Shown here: positions 8,924-18,340 of the stretch, one piece after another
How positions within the stretch are numbered: position 1 is the stretch's first letter
Layout: the number at the start of each line of letters is the position of its first letter
Assembly: GCA_944381535.1 (NCBI GenBank)
Contig: CALWLN010000139.1
Coordinates: forward strand, 1 to 58,744
Source of the DNA: an uncultured Lachnospiraceae bacterium
Lineage (GTDB): Bacteria; Bacillota; Clostridia; Lachnospirales; Lachnospiraceae
Direction: 5' to 3'
Length of the DNA stretch: 58,744 nucleotides
Position numbers and translations under genes: made by a program
Notes under the pieces: generated by a model
What the model was told of the DNA's origin: nothing
What the model saw: the letters and a program-made list of their open reading frames with translations, nothing else
Database searches by the model: none

Positions 8924-10049
8924 TTCCCATCTCACCCTCAATCGTAAAATCACACTTTCTGCAAGCACTGATTTTTCTCTTCAAATAAGAACCTTCCGCA
9001 ACCAGTTTCCCGCTAAAGATATCCGCTTCCGTAAACCTGGCCATCAGAATCTCACCGATTGAAACTCTTTCCCGGTCATAAATACATAAAATACTTCCAT
9101 CCGGGCACTCAACTACATCCGGGTAGCTCACATTGGCCCTCTTGTCCAAAAGAAGATACCAGGGCCATGTCTCTCCGTCATCCTCAGAAAGAAAAGCTGC
9201 CAGCCTGTCTCTTCCTGTGAACGCATGGTGGTTGATCAAAAGAAGCCTTCCCGAACGGAGTCTCCCAATCCAAAATCTGGAGGAAGGATTCTCAATCCCG
9301 CTTACTCCCACCGGAAGCCATGTTTTTCCTCCGTCATTGGAAAATGTCTGGGCCAGCGCTCCCTCCTGGTTTGTCCTTGCCAGCATCCAAAGCACGCCAT
9401 CCTTCCTCTCCACGACCATGGCTTCGTCATACCATTTCTTATCCCCCGCCTTGACAGCACCGAAAAACCGTTTCCACGTCCTGCCTCCGTCTTCACTGAT
9501 ATTATACGCGTATCGGTCATGCACCCAATCGTAGGGGCACATGATAATTCTGGAATCTGATAATACGGTAGGCCTGCAACGTAAGAAACCGTCGCTGATT
9601 CTGACCGGTTTTGTCCATACCGGCCGGTCGGCGTCCGCATCCGGTGTGGAAATCTCCCATATTCCGAATATATCGTCGCAATACCAGGAGCGACGCCCCG
9701 CTTCATCTCTTTCCTGGGATTCGCCTGTCTGAGTCCAGAATACCCGTAAACTTCCTTCCGGATCTATCCATAGCTGAATGTCCATAGCCCTTAAGTTTAT
9801 TTCCGGCCTGCTGTCAATCACCAATACCGGCTCACTCCAGGTAAAGCCCTCGTCGTCGCTGTATACCAGAAGATTGTAATTTCTTTCATCCGGCTCTATG
9901 ATCCCTCCACTGTACCAGCCAGCCCAGAGCCGTCCCCTGGCGGTCCTTGCGATTGTCGGGCAGCCCTGCCATTCTCTTGCCTCCCATGCGTATTTCTTCC
10001 CGGGCGCAGTCACAATCTTAGCGGGCTCCAAAATTGCTTTTCTTTCCAT
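8913..10049 (-). CDS. Sialidase/BNR-repeat family exo-hydrolase-like protein
   Basis: A 378-residue beta-propeller protein of the sialidase superfamily, without a signal peptide. Asp-box-like motifs are visible (SDDEGFTWSEP, SEDGGRTWKR, SNDGGKTWLP, SEDDGETWPW), spaced as in a six-bladed propeller. Catalytic identity cannot be assigned; many such cytoplasmic proteins in sugar-acid operons are uncharacterised. The frame is open to a GTG at 10067, but GGAGG sits 9 nt before the ATG at 10049, which is the better start. It is flanked by remnants of an aldolase gene (downstream, overlapping) and of a probable DgoK-type kinase (upstream), so it may have lost its pathway partners. Confidence 0.75.
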   Translation of the reverse strand: MERKAILEPAKIVTAPGKKYAWEAREWQGCPTIARTARGRLWAGWYSGGIIEPDERNYNLLVYSDDEGFTWSEPVLVIDSRPEINLRAMDIQLWIDPEGSLRVFWTQTGESQERDEAGRRSWYCDDIFGIWEISTPDADADRPVWTKPVRISDGFLRCRPTVLSDSRIIMCPYDWVHDRYAYNISEDGGRTWKRFFGAVKAGDKKWYDEAMVVERKDGVLWMLARTNQEGALAQTFSNDGGKTWLPVGVSGIENPSSRFWIGRLRSGRLLLINHHAFTGRDRLAAFLSEDDGETWPWYLLLDKRANVSYPDVVECPDGSILCIYDRERVSIGEILMARFTEADIFSGKLVAEGSYLKRKISACRKCDFTIEGEMGNEE

Positions 10050-10144
10050 TTTACATAACCTCCTCACAGATTTTATTTTTCTTCAAATCAGATCGTTCTT
10101 TTCCATATTCATAAATCCGTATAATACCCACAGTTGCCGCCATA

Positions 10145-10320
10145 TCATTCATTCTGTCCGGCAAGCTCAATATTCAAAAGGCTTTTCACTTCATCATGCA
10201 GGACCGCCCCCGCAAAAAAACTGTATGCTTCCAATGGGCCGCACTGAAAAACATTTTTGAGAATCCTCGCCTTAAAGAGGGCACAATTCAGCCCCCAATG
10301 CTCACAATAGTCATATTCAT
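10145..10320 (-). pseudogene. Probable 2-dehydro-3-deoxygalactonokinase (DgoK-type) remnant
   Basis: The segment from about 10295 down to 10145 encodes ALFKARILKNVF, then a helix-turn containing PLEAYSFFAGAVLHDEV. This resembles the LFEVR...SEFLSGLLIGAEV region near the C-terminus of E. coli DgoK. It ends at a stop shortly afterwards. An ATG at 10320 with an AGAGGA ribosome site gives only MNMTIVSIGG before a stop, in another frame, as if a large deletion had joined start and end. The combination kinase, sialidase-like protein, aldolase would make a sugar-acid catabolic operon. The assignment is tentative because only about 40 residues can be compared. Confidence 0.45.
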
Positions 10321-10473
10321 GATATTCTTCCTCTGCGCTTTTGACTTGCATTTAGTTTACCATACATAATAAGCAATATAAATTGCTTTTTCTGCACTAG
10401 ATATTGTATTTCACATTACGCAAAGGGCTCCTCTCTTTTTCGGGGCAGAGAATTTCACGATTACCATGAGATT

Positions 10474-11160
10474 ATGTACCTGATTCAGGTTTCCGGTTTT
10501 TTTATCTCTGAGAAGAAAAATATTCCGCTGCACCCGGATATGGTTATCATCATCCCGCAAAAAATCTTTCACAATTTCAAACTGGAAAATGAAAGCGAGT
10601 ATACCCGTTGCTGTTTGAATTTTCAGGATGCTCCGCACTATGGGGATTTGCTTTCTCAGTGTATGAATGATATTTATATCCTCAACAATCCCGGCAGCAA
10701 AATCACGGAAATTTTCAAGGAACTTGAACTGTCATTTCACAACGGATTAAACGATGCCGAACAACGTCTTCTTCTAGAGGCTGACCTCATCCGGCTGATG
10801 CTGGAGTTAAAGCTTGACACCAATAAGAAGGCTGTCACAGACGCCCGTGATACAAACTCCCTGGTGTCCATGACACTGCGCTATATAAACGAACATTATA
10901 CGGATGACATCAGCCTGGAGAGCATCGCCAGGGAGCTTCATGTGTCAAAATCCCTTTTATCCCACAGATTCCAAAAGGAACTTAATATTTCCGTGTATCG
11001 GTATATCACGGAAAAAAGGCTGCTTTTGGCAAAGCAGCTTGTTAAGGACGGCATTCCTGCCGTTACCGCCAGTGTTTCCGCCGGTTTTAAGGATTACTCT
11101 ACGTTTTACCGCGCATATGTGAAGCGTTATGCTTCTCCGCCCTCCGGGGCAAAGCTGTGA
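10474..11160 (+). CDS. AraC-family regulator, 5' end apparently degraded
   Basis: The C-terminal 100 residues form an AraC-type double helix-turn-helix (ISLESIARELHVSKSLLSHRF ... AVTASVSAGFKDYSTFYRAY). The N-terminal part is a cupin sensor. From the first ATG (10474) the product lacks the start of the cupin. The frame is open upstream to 10345 and still encodes conserved-looking sensor sequence (HYAKGSSLFRGREFHDYHEI), but no ATG, GTG or TTG start with a ribosome site precedes it. Either a non-standard start (such as ATT at 10408) is used or the start was lost. It is divergent from the decayed kinase/sialidase/aldolase locus and was probably its regulator. Confidence 0.7.
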   Translation: MYLIQVSGFFISEKKNIPLHPDMVIIIPQKIFHNFKLENESEYTRCCLNFQDAPHYGDLLSQCMNDIYILNNPGSKITEIFKELELSFHNGLNDAEQRLLLEADLIRLMLELKLDTNKKAVTDARDTNSLVSMTLRYINEHYTDDISLESIARELHVSKSLLSHRFQKELNISVYRYITEKRLLLAKQLVKDGIPAVTASVSAGFKDYSTFYRAYVKRYASPPSGAKL

Positions 11161-11181
11161 AAATGGGACTGAAATGGTCTT

Positions 11182-12567
11182 TCACTCCCCAAAATACTTC
11201 ATCGCCATCAGCTGCTCGTCGATCAGCTGAATCTGCGTATGCATCAGATTAGGCGAATACAGCCCTTTAAGCTCCTCTATGCCGTTATTTTTCATGGCCT
11301 CCCCAATCGCTTTATTGGCCTCGTACATGTCTCGAAGGCTCTCCCTGACATTAAATCTGCCGGGACTGGTGGGTGCCGGCGGCCAGCGGGAGTCGGATAC
11401 CCAGGCACTGGCCACCGCCAGCATTGCACGGTTCAGATCCGCGTCCAGCGTATCCATGGTTTCTCCCAGCCGCTCTGCCACTGCCTTGATGCCATTTAAT
11501 ATAGAGATACATACCGGATCCATGATTCTGGAATACTCCGTATTGGCCCAGGCCTTTGCGGTTCCTCCATGCCAGGCCACACCATTTTCAATATGCTCCA
11601 CATAAGGGTTCTCAAGGATATTTCCCTCCGCCAGCACTTCGCTTGGCGTTGCGAATTCGTACCCGGCCTCCCGGGCAGCCTCGAGGATTTCCCGGAACCG
11701 TCCGACGCTTTCCGGCTCCGCTTCAAAAAATCTGGCCTCATTAAACTGCTTCACATAGAAATAGGCGGTGGAACCTATGTATTCGGCATCCTCAGCATAG
11801 GGCATGATAAAGCTGCCGGTCTCACTGATCCTATCCTGCCATTTTGCAAACATGGCTTTGATCTCCTTCATATTGATGGGCTCCTCCCTCATGCCTTCGG
11901 TGGCCCCCATCAGATACCATAACAGCAGATTCGCCATGCAGTCGCTCCGGAATATCAGCTTCAGCCCGTTTTCCGCCACGGAGGGGTTGGTGATATATTT
12001 TAAAAATTCCGGCTTATCCTTAATATATTCTTCAATCTTGAACAGATGATTTTTATTGGAATGTCCCTGCACATCAAATTTCAGGCCGGTTGCCTGCCTG
12101 ATCTCATCGAAGGAAAGCAATAAAGAGTCTGCGTCCATGACCAGAGCTTCCAGTCCTACCTCCGTGTAGACCTCCGGGATGTATCCCGCCCAGCCGCATT
12201 CCGGATTCCAGCCTATGCGTGGCCGTGTGCCCGTATATGTTTCCCAGACATCCAAAGAGTGTTTCAAAGAATGGACACATACCTCTTTTGGAATGTTTGA
12301 AAGCATAAAATGAATATAGGGGGAGGATACCGGCTCAATCTTCCCTTCATCAATCAACCTTTTTAGCTTATCCATGCATCTCGGGGACTTTCCGGCAATC
12401 TCCTCGACTGTGATCCCACTGGCTTCAAAGGCGATTTTATAGTCGTCCTCCGCAATCAGGTCGAACAGCTTTTCATAGCAGTTTTCAATGACCCATAGCC
12501 TCTTTTCCGGCGGGAGCTGGGAATATTGGATGTTTGCGTGTGGCATAAAAATAACTTTTGATTTCAT
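11182..12567 (-). CDS. Glycoside hydrolase family 57-like protein
   Basis: 461 residues, cytoplasmic. The motif RIGWNPECGWAGYIPEV (about 117-133) matches GH57 conserved region 3, where the Glu (E123 here) is the retaining nucleophile; the N-terminal FMPHANIQYS resembles the family's first conserved region. GH57 enzymes act on alpha-glucans, but this short, divergent subtype has no assigned substrate. AAAGGAG lies 8 nt before the ATG. It is transcribed away from the AraC gene at 12756, across a 188-bp shared intergenic region, and ends convergently with the AraC gene at 10474. I am confident of the superfamily, not of the substrate. Confidence 0.7.
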   Translation of the reverse strand: MKSKVIFMPHANIQYSQLPPEKRLWVIENCYEKLFDLIAEDDYKIAFEASGITVEEIAGKSPRCMDKLKRLIDEGKIEPVSSPYIHFMLSNIPKEVCVHSLKHSLDVWETYTGTRPRIGWNPECGWAGYIPEVYTEVGLEALVMDADSLLLSFDEIRQATGLKFDVQGHSNKNHLFKIEEYIKDKPEFLKYITNPSVAENGLKLIFRSDCMANLLLWYLMGATEGMREEPINMKEIKAMFAKWQDRISETGSFIMPYAEDAEYIGSTAYFYVKQFNEARFFEAEPESVGRFREILEAAREAGYEFATPSEVLAEGNILENPYVEHIENGVAWHGGTAKAWANTEYSRIMDPVCISILNGIKAVAERLGETMDTLDADLNRAMLAVASAWVSDSRWPPAPTSPGRFNVRESLRDMYEANKAIGEAMKNNGIEELKGLYSPNLMHTQIQLIDEQLMAMKYFGE

Positions 12568-12665
12568 TTGGTATTCTCCTTTATTAGGTAATACTACCGA
12601 ATTCTCACCGGGAATCCGGCAACATACATTTGTTATATTTCCAGCAATTATCTGGCAGAAAATCC

Positions 12666-12694
12666 TTGCAACACCTGCATCTATGGGGTATATT
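12666..12694 (+). promoter_or_regulatory. Promoter of the AraC gene at 12756
   Basis: TTGCAA (12666-12671) and TATATT (12689-12694) are 17 bp apart on the plus strand, about 60 bp before the ATG, which has GGAGG five bases upstream. The GCAACAAA direct repeats found at three other promoters are not clearly present here. Confidence 0.5.
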
Positions 12695-12755
12695 TAAAAT
12701 ATAAGTACAGATTCTATCCATGAGTATGATATCCTGATTAATTTCGGAGGTATAC

Positions 12756-13640
12756 ATGACAGAAAGCATAAACAATTCAACACAACTTAACAACCGCATG
12801 GAATTCTTCCGCAATATAAATTATCGTGGTATTTCTTCTTTGATTATATTTTTTGCCGGAAAGGAATCCTGCCTTCCAAACCACCATTTCGGTCCCGCCG
12901 TGCGGGCACAGTATCTGCTGCATTTTATTATAAAGGGGAAGGGACGCTTTTCTGTCAATAATAACACGTATCCGTTATCGGAAAATCAGGTATTCCTCAT
13001 TCAGCCCAATATACCGACTTACTATACCGCAGATTCCGAGGAGCCTTGGGAATATATCTGGATTGGCTTTGACGGTCAGGATGCCCAGACGATTCTACAG
13101 AATTGCGGTCTGCTTGGCAAATGCCCTTTTGTCGACTATGTACCCAGTGACGAGCTGATGCAATGCCTGAACAACATCGTGGACGGTATGAAGAACCAGA
13201 CCGCAAACGACTATGAATTGCTGGGCAACCTGTTTCTGATCTTTGGTTTTCTGACCCATAACCGGACAGTGAACAACCGGTCACTGGACAACGACTATCT
13301 GCAAAAAGCAGTAACCTATATTAAAAACAACTACCATAAAAATATCAATGTTCAGGACATAGCGGACTATGTGGGGATTAACCGATCTTATCTGTACCGG
13401 CTTTTTATGCAGGAATTTGCCATCTCACCAAAAAAATATATCTTCGACTATCGTTTCCATGTGGCTACCGACCTTCTGTCCAATACAAATATGACGGTAT
13501 CTGCTATTGCGCTCAACTGCGGGTTCAAAGATATCAGCGCTTTTTGCAATCAGTTCCGAAAGTGTACCGGTTTCACGCCAAAGCAGTACCGCACAATAGA
13601 TGGGGATAAACAGCTAACCTGGAAATCCGTGGACATATAA
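12756..13640 (+). CDS. AraC-family transcriptional regulator
   Basis: 294 residues. The N-terminal cupin-type sensor (about 1-170) contains YLLHFIIKGKGRF and the LSENQVFLIQPN turn typical of AraC ligand pockets. The C-terminal DNA-binding domain (about 185-285) has both helix-turn-helices (INVQDIADYVGINRSYLYRLF and VSAIALNCGFKDISAFCNQFRK). It is the only full-length AraC protein in the window and sits inside the glycoside-utilisation region. It is therefore the best candidate for binding the paired GCAACAAA repeats before the transporter, fucosidase and dehydrogenase genes. It is divergent from GH57 and convergent with GH78. Confidence 0.9.
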   Translation: MTESINNSTQLNNRMEFFRNINYRGISSLIIFFAGKESCLPNHHFGPAVRAQYLLHFIIKGKGRFSVNNNTYPLSENQVFLIQPNIPTYYTADSEEPWEYIWIGFDGQDAQTILQNCGLLGKCPFVDYVPSDELMQCLNNIVDGMKNQTANDYELLGNLFLIFGFLTHNRTVNNRSLDNDYLQKAVTYIKNNYHKNINVQDIADYVGINRSYLYRLFMQEFAISPKKYIFDYRFHVATDLLSNTNMTVSAIALNCGFKDISAFCNQFRKCTGFTPKQYRTIDGDKQLTWKSVDI

Positions 13641-13691
13641 TTTAATGATTATGACTTTCCAGAGTAGGCAATATTTGTCTGCTTCTGCCCT

Positions 13692-16361
13692 TCATGCTCT
13701 ATAAAAAATACGAAACTTCTGCCCTTCCTGTTGCATGGAATATCCCTTCGGCAGCTTAAACTCTGCCCTACACCCCTCCGGTATCTGAACCTCATAGTGG
13801 ATACTCCGTTTTCCGTCCTGTTCTTTCCAATACCAGCCGGACCGGATAGTTCCTTTCACACTTTCAAAACACACTTCAAAATGCTCCATCTCCTGTATAA
13901 ACAACGGCTGAAATACAATCTGTTCAAATCCGGGCGAACTTTCCATAACCCGAATTCCTCCCAGATACTCAAAAAACCATCTGCCAATACTCCCCAGAGC
14001 AAAATGATTCATGCTCATGTCAGTGCCCTTTGCGGCACATCCTTCCCAATTTTCGGTAATTGACGTAGCGCCGGTCTTCAGAAGATATCCCCAAGATGGA
14101 AAATCCTCCTGCCGAAAGATTTTCCATGCAATTTCACCATATCCATGGTCACATAAAGTCGCAAACAACATTTCCGTAGTCATAAATCCTGTGGTTAAAT
14201 GATAATCTGCTCTTTTTATATATTCCATCAGGCGATCTACCACCTTTTTTTCCTCTTCCTTCGCCACCAGGCCCAACCCCAAAGGCAACAATTGCCCTCC
14301 CTGACAATTCTGACCGAAATCTCCAGTTTCTTCTTGGTAAAACTGCTTTTGGAAAACCTCCATCCCCTCTTCATATAGAGCCAAGAGCTTAATCTCTTTC
14401 TCCCGCTCTCCCAAAATGGCCGCCATACGCGCTATCTCTTTCAGACTATAGCAATAATAACAGGACGCAAAAAAATCAGAACTCATACCATTTTCCACCG
14501 CCAGCTGGTCCCGATAGGGTGCTCTCATTCCCAAAGGCAGGATTGTTGCTTTCCTCCTGTCCCGTTCCTCCAAGAGTTGCAGTGCCGCAGAGAATTTTGC
14601 CTTCAAAATTTCTTTATTCCCGTAAAACTGATAAAGAGTAAGGGGCAAAATATATTCTTCATCTTCCCATCCGTATACGTCCTTTTCCAGCTTTCTTCCG
14701 CCAATACTCCATTCCGACAGAAAAACCGAATTATCCATATACCAGCATGCGGTAGGCGCAAACACCTGAATATCCCCATTCCAGAAATTCTTTTCCCTGG
14801 TGGGACAATCTGTAGGACCATAAAAGATATTGCTCCGGTAACTCCTTGTAATCATTTCCCAGACAGAATTGATAAGCTGATTATCCGTCTTTATAGTTCC
14901 CGTCACCTTAAGGTCATTGTGCATCACCAGCATGGTAACATCGTTCAGATGGGGCGCTTCTTCACAGCCTTCCAGACACACATAGCGAAAACCAGTATAC
15001 GTAAACCGGGGCTTATAAATCTCTTCATCCGGGCCTTTTTTGATATATACATCCATATTCCGAACATTCCAGCAGGCTTTTCCCTCCGGATAAGAATCCT
15101 GCGGAAAAAAGACATCCGTATAGACACCGATACAGGGCGTTCCGTCTTCTAAGATACGCTCATAATATCTGATTCTGACGGCATTTCCCCTGTCTCCTCC
15201 TCTTATTTTTACGGCAGCCCGTCCCGCCGCACATACTCCAAAATCAAACAGCCAACTGCTTTCCCCGATTTTACGTACAGACAGCGGTTTTCTCTTTTCG
15301 GTAATCCGCACAGGAGGATAGTCCTGCAGCACCAGGCGTTCTTCCCGCACAGACTCAGCCTTTGCGTATACCAGATTTGTGTCCGTTTCCAATCTGGCAT
15401 CATATCGTTCTCCAAACTGCAGGTCGTTGTCTAGAAGGGGCGAAGCCGCAACACGCCAGCTTTCATCCGTTCCAATAATCTGCTGCTCGCCATCCTCATA
15501 TACCAGTACAAGTTCTCCAAGAAAACATGGCTTTTTGGCCGTAAGCTCTCCCCAAGAAGAGCAATTATACCAGCCGTTTCCAAGGAGTGCACAAATTTCA
15601 TTATTGCCGTCCTGTAACAACCTCGTAACGTTCATCCGCTGATATTCCAGCCATGCTTCCTTTACACCTGGAGCCAACATGGCATCCCCGCATTTTTTCC
15701 CGTTTAAATAGCACTCATAACAGCCTCTGGCCGTTGCATACAACCAAGCCTGTTTTACTTTTTTCTGTACATAGAATGTTCTCGTGTACCAGCAGGAACG
15801 GCGGAGCAACCTTGGATGGACAGCACTGCATATAAGTTCACGCAATTCTCTCCCTTTCCTTCCGGGATTCTCTGAAATCGCCCAATCCTCCGGTTCATAA
15901 GAAGCCCAAAAGTCACTGACTTCATATGCTTTCCATCTTTCGTCTGTTCCAATAATCTGCTTCTCTCCGTCTGCAGTCCGAATCACCACACATCCCCTGA
16001 TTGCAGAAGTAATCCGTAAAGGGGAATCCGTCTGATATGCTCTTACAGCCAGAATATTTTTGCCTTTTACAAGACTAGAACCGATAGAAATACAACCGCT
16101 GTAACGCTGTTCCTTCGACACTTCCCTGCCATTCACATACAGATCAAACAAATTATCACACCAAAATTCAAGAAACGCTTCCGTAACTTCTGTCTCCAGA
16201 AAAAATTCCCTCCGCAGATGGGATCTTGTCTGTGCACAGGCCCATATCCATTTTCCATTTCCAAGATGGAGTTCAGGAAACTCCTCCAGCGTCTCCAAAT
16301 ATTCTTCCGGCGCAGTAATCCATTTGCTGTGAAACTGCCTTGTCTCAAAACCTTCTCTCAT
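13692..16361 (-). CDS. Alpha-L-rhamnosidase, GH78
   Basis: 889 residues, no signal peptide. N-terminal beta-sandwich domains (about 1-480) precede an (alpha/alpha)6 barrel. The barrel carries the family signature DCPTREKNFWNGD (about 521-533, numbered from the upstream TTG) and the downstream WEGCAAKGTDMSMNHFALGS segment, which are the usual catalytic surroundings. It would release rhamnose from imported glycosides in the cytoplasm. The frame opens at a TTG (16370), but AGAGAGG is 9 nt before the ATG at 16361, which I choose. It is the last gene of the operon substrate-binding protein, two permeases, GH78, following the second permease by 57 bp. Confidence 0.9.
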   Translation of the reverse strand: MREGFETRQFHSKWITAPEEYLETLEEFPELHLGNGKWIWACAQTRSHLRREFFLETEVTEAFLEFWCDNLFDLYVNGREVSKEQRYSGCISIGSSLVKGKNILAVRAYQTDSPLRITSAIRGCVVIRTADGEKQIIGTDERWKAYEVSDFWASYEPEDWAISENPGRKGRELRELICSAVHPRLLRRSCWYTRTFYVQKKVKQAWLYATARGCYECYLNGKKCGDAMLAPGVKEAWLEYQRMNVTRLLQDGNNEICALLGNGWYNCSSWGELTAKKPCFLGELVLVYEDGEQQIIGTDESWRVAASPLLDNDLQFGERYDARLETDTNLVYAKAESVREERLVLQDYPPVRITEKRKPLSVRKIGESSWLFDFGVCAAGRAAVKIRGGDRGNAVRIRYYERILEDGTPCIGVYTDVFFPQDSYPEGKACWNVRNMDVYIKKGPDEEIYKPRFTYTGFRYVCLEGCEEAPHLNDVTMLVMHNDLKVTGTIKTDNQLINSVWEMITRSYRSNIFYGPTDCPTREKNFWNGDIQVFAPTACWYMDNSVFLSEWSIGGRKLEKDVYGWEDEEYILPLTLYQFYGNKEILKAKFSAALQLLEERDRRKATILPLGMRAPYRDQLAVENGMSSDFFASCYYCYSLKEIARMAAILGEREKEIKLLALYEEGMEVFQKQFYQEETGDFGQNCQGGQLLPLGLGLVAKEEEKKVVDRLMEYIKRADYHLTTGFMTTEMLFATLCDHGYGEIAWKIFRQEDFPSWGYLLKTGATSITENWEGCAAKGTDMSMNHFALGSIGRWFFEYLGGIRVMESSPGFEQIVFQPLFIQEMEHFEVCFESVKGTIRSGWYWKEQDGKRSIHYEVQIPEGCRAEFKLPKGYSMQQEGQKFRIFYRA

Positions 16362-16418
16362 TTCTTCCAACCTCTCTATTTATGGCAACCATATAATCCC
16401 CACCTTTACCGGGCGCAC

Positions 16419-17267
16419 CTATCCTTTGACTGCCCCCATGGCCAGTGATTCTACAAAGTATTTATTCAGAAAAATATAAACAACAATCAGTGGCAATGCT
16501 GAAATAATAGTTCCCGGAAGCATCTTTGACCAGTCTGCCGCGACACTTGTCTGCTGCATACTATAAAGTCCAACCGCCAAGGTTCTCTTTTCCGGATTGG
16601 AAAAGGTTACAATCATGGGGAAAAGGTAATCATTCCACGCATCCTTAAAACTCAATACGGCTATTGTTGCAATGATCGGCCTTATCAATGGAAGTGTGAT
16701 TCTAAAAAATATTCCCATAAAGGAACAACCATCTATAGTTGCCGCTTCATCTATTTCTCTAGGCAGGGACAGAATAAATGCCCTCACCATAAAAATAAAA
16801 GCCATTGATCCTGTACAAAATGCAACCAAAATTAGTCCCCATAAGCTTTTATTTAGATGAAGTTTCGACAATATCTGCAATGTAGGGTACATGGTAGTGC
16901 TGCCGAATGCGAGAAACATCGTTGCTGTTTTCATACCATAAATAATCTTTTTACCCGGAAATTCTCCCCGCGCAAAAACATACCCACATACACTGTTGCC
17001 CAGCACACTCAGCACCATTGTTGCCGAAGCGTATATCAACGTATTCCAGGTATACTGTGAAAAATTTGCCTCATTCCAGGCTTCCAGGTAATTTTCCGGA
17101 TGCCATTCCGTTGGCCAGAAATTTTTCCCTGCCAGGATCTCACCGGATGTTTTAAACGAAGAGGCAAACGCATACAGCAGCGGAAAGAGTACGCACACGA
17201 CAAATAAAGTCAGAACCACGTATATACATATTATCTGTAAATTATGAATCTTTTTTCCTCTACTCAT
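16419..17267 (-). CDS. Carbohydrate ABC transporter permease, MalG type
   Basis: About 282 residues with six predicted membrane segments. The EAA-type loop (EIDEAATIDGCSFMGIFFRITLPLIRP) contacts the ATPase, and the C-terminus FVESLAMGAVKG is characteristic of MalG-like proteins. AGGAGG is one base from the upstream ATG (17276) but 10 nt from the ATG at 17267, so the latter is the likely start. It partners the MalF-type permease just upstream. No ATPase gene lies in the operon, so a shared MsmX-type ATPase encoded elsewhere is likely. Confidence 0.92.
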   Translation of the reverse strand: MSRGKKIHNLQIICIYVVLTLFVVCVLFPLLYAFASSFKTSGEILAGKNFWPTEWHPENYLEAWNEANFSQYTWNTLIYASATMVLSVLGNSVCGYVFARGEFPGKKIIYGMKTATMFLAFGSTTMYPTLQILSKLHLNKSLWGLILVAFCTGSMAFIFMVRAFILSLPREIDEAATIDGCSFMGIFFRITLPLIRPIIATIAVLSFKDAWNDYLFPMIVTFSNPEKRTLAVGLYSMQQTSVAADWSKMLPGTIISALPLIVVYIFLNKYFVESLAMGAVKG

Positions 17268-17281
17268 CACAAACATGCCTC

Positions 17282-18217
17282 CTAATACAACTCATCCGCT
17301 TTTTTCGTAAATTTTAAATAAAAAATAGTCAAAATTCCAATGAGGACTGTAGTAACAATAGAGCCTGCTGAAGCATAACCTATCTCTCCCGCCCCACTTG
17401 TTAAATCGTAACCAAAGAAAATATTATACAGGTATAACATGACTACATTTGTCTGTCCACTGGGGCCCCCGTTCGTAAGAACCATTACTTCGTTAATAAT
17501 TTTTACGGTACCGGTTAATGCTAACATCAGAATCACCTTAAAGGTCGGCGCAATCATTGGCAATGTGATGGAGAAAATTCTTCGAACGCTACCACAACCG
17601 TCCAACTTTGCAGATTCATATACTTCATCTGGAACTCCTGCAATGGCTCCGCAGAAAAACATCATGTTAATAGGAAATGTCATCCAAGTAGACATCAGAG
17701 CAATCACAAACAGCGCTGTCCATTTTTCTGCCAGCCAACTTACAGGACTACCTATAATTCCAATATCCATCAACAAGTTATTGATAAACCCATTATAAGT
17801 ACGAAACAAATAAGAGAACAACATTCCCGCCGCAGTTACACTTATAACTGTCGGAAGGAACAATAAGCTATTAAAGAGTCGTCTGGCTTTCAACGATTTA
17901 CTGCATAAAAGCATAGCTAATATAAAAGCCAATGGAAGCTCCATAACCAGCTTCATCACAGTTAAAATAACGGTATTACCTACGGATGCCCAGAAAGCTC
18001 TGTCCTGCGTAAATAATTCAATATAATTTTGCCATCCAACAAAATGCGCCACCCTGTATCCATCATAATCGGTAAAGGAATATTGCAAAATCCAATATAT
18101 AGGATAAATAGAAAATACAAAAAAACCTATTATCTGTGGAAGAAGCGCCACATAACTCTGTATCACTATACTTTTTTTATATTTCTGTTTTTTTACTTTT
18201 GTTTTTTGCCTAGCCAT
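17282..18217 (-). CDS. Carbohydrate ABC transporter permease, MalF/UgpA type
   Basis: About 311 residues, six membrane segments and an EAA loop (VYESAKLDGCGSVRRIFSITLPMIAP). The N-terminus is very basic (KTKVKKQKYKKS). The frame opens at 18298, but GAGGTG lies 9 nt before the ATG at 18217 and the longer frame would run through a hairpin (18240-18273), so I use 18217. It ends 14 bp before the second permease start. Together with the lipoprotein upstream it forms a CUT1-type sugar importer. Confidence 0.92.
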   Translation of the reverse strand: MARQKTKVKKQKYKKSIVIQSYVALLPQIIGFFVFSIYPIYWILQYSFTDYDGYRVAHFVGWQNYIELFTQDRAFWASVGNTVILTVMKLVMELPLAFILAMLLCSKSLKARRLFNSLLFLPTVISVTAAGMLFSYLFRTYNGFINNLLMDIGIIGSPVSWLAEKWTALFVIALMSTWMTFPINMMFFCGAIAGVPDEVYESAKLDGCGSVRRIFSITLPMIAPTFKVILMLALTGTVKIINEVMVLTNGGPSGQTNVVMLYLYNIFFGYDLTSGAGEIGYASAGSIVTTVLIGILTIFYLKFTKKADELY

Positions 18218-18238
18218 CGTATCATTCACCTCTTTAAA

Positions 18239-18274
18239 AGGGCGCTGTAAAACAGACTCACTGTTCAGCGCCCC
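18239..18274 (-). terminator. Intra-operon attenuating hairpin after the binding-protein gene
   Basis: GGGCGCTG (18240-18247) pairs with CAGCGCCC (18266-18273), and the stem extends inward through AACAG/CTGTT. On the minus strand only four T residues follow. It lies between the binding-protein stop and the permease start. Such weak terminators or stabilising stems usually allow more binding protein than permease to be made. Confidence 0.6.
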
Positions 18275-18340
18275 TCCACGCAACCCTTTTTCATACAAAG
18301 GGTACCCCTCCCCATAATATTTCAGGGATTACACAAATTA

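Noticed and set aside
12568-12755. A fourth copy of the paired GCAACAAA operator between GH57 and AraC
   Set aside because: TTTGTTAT (12629) and TTGCAAC (12666) are present, but no partner repeat at 21 bp and no -10 at the expected distance.
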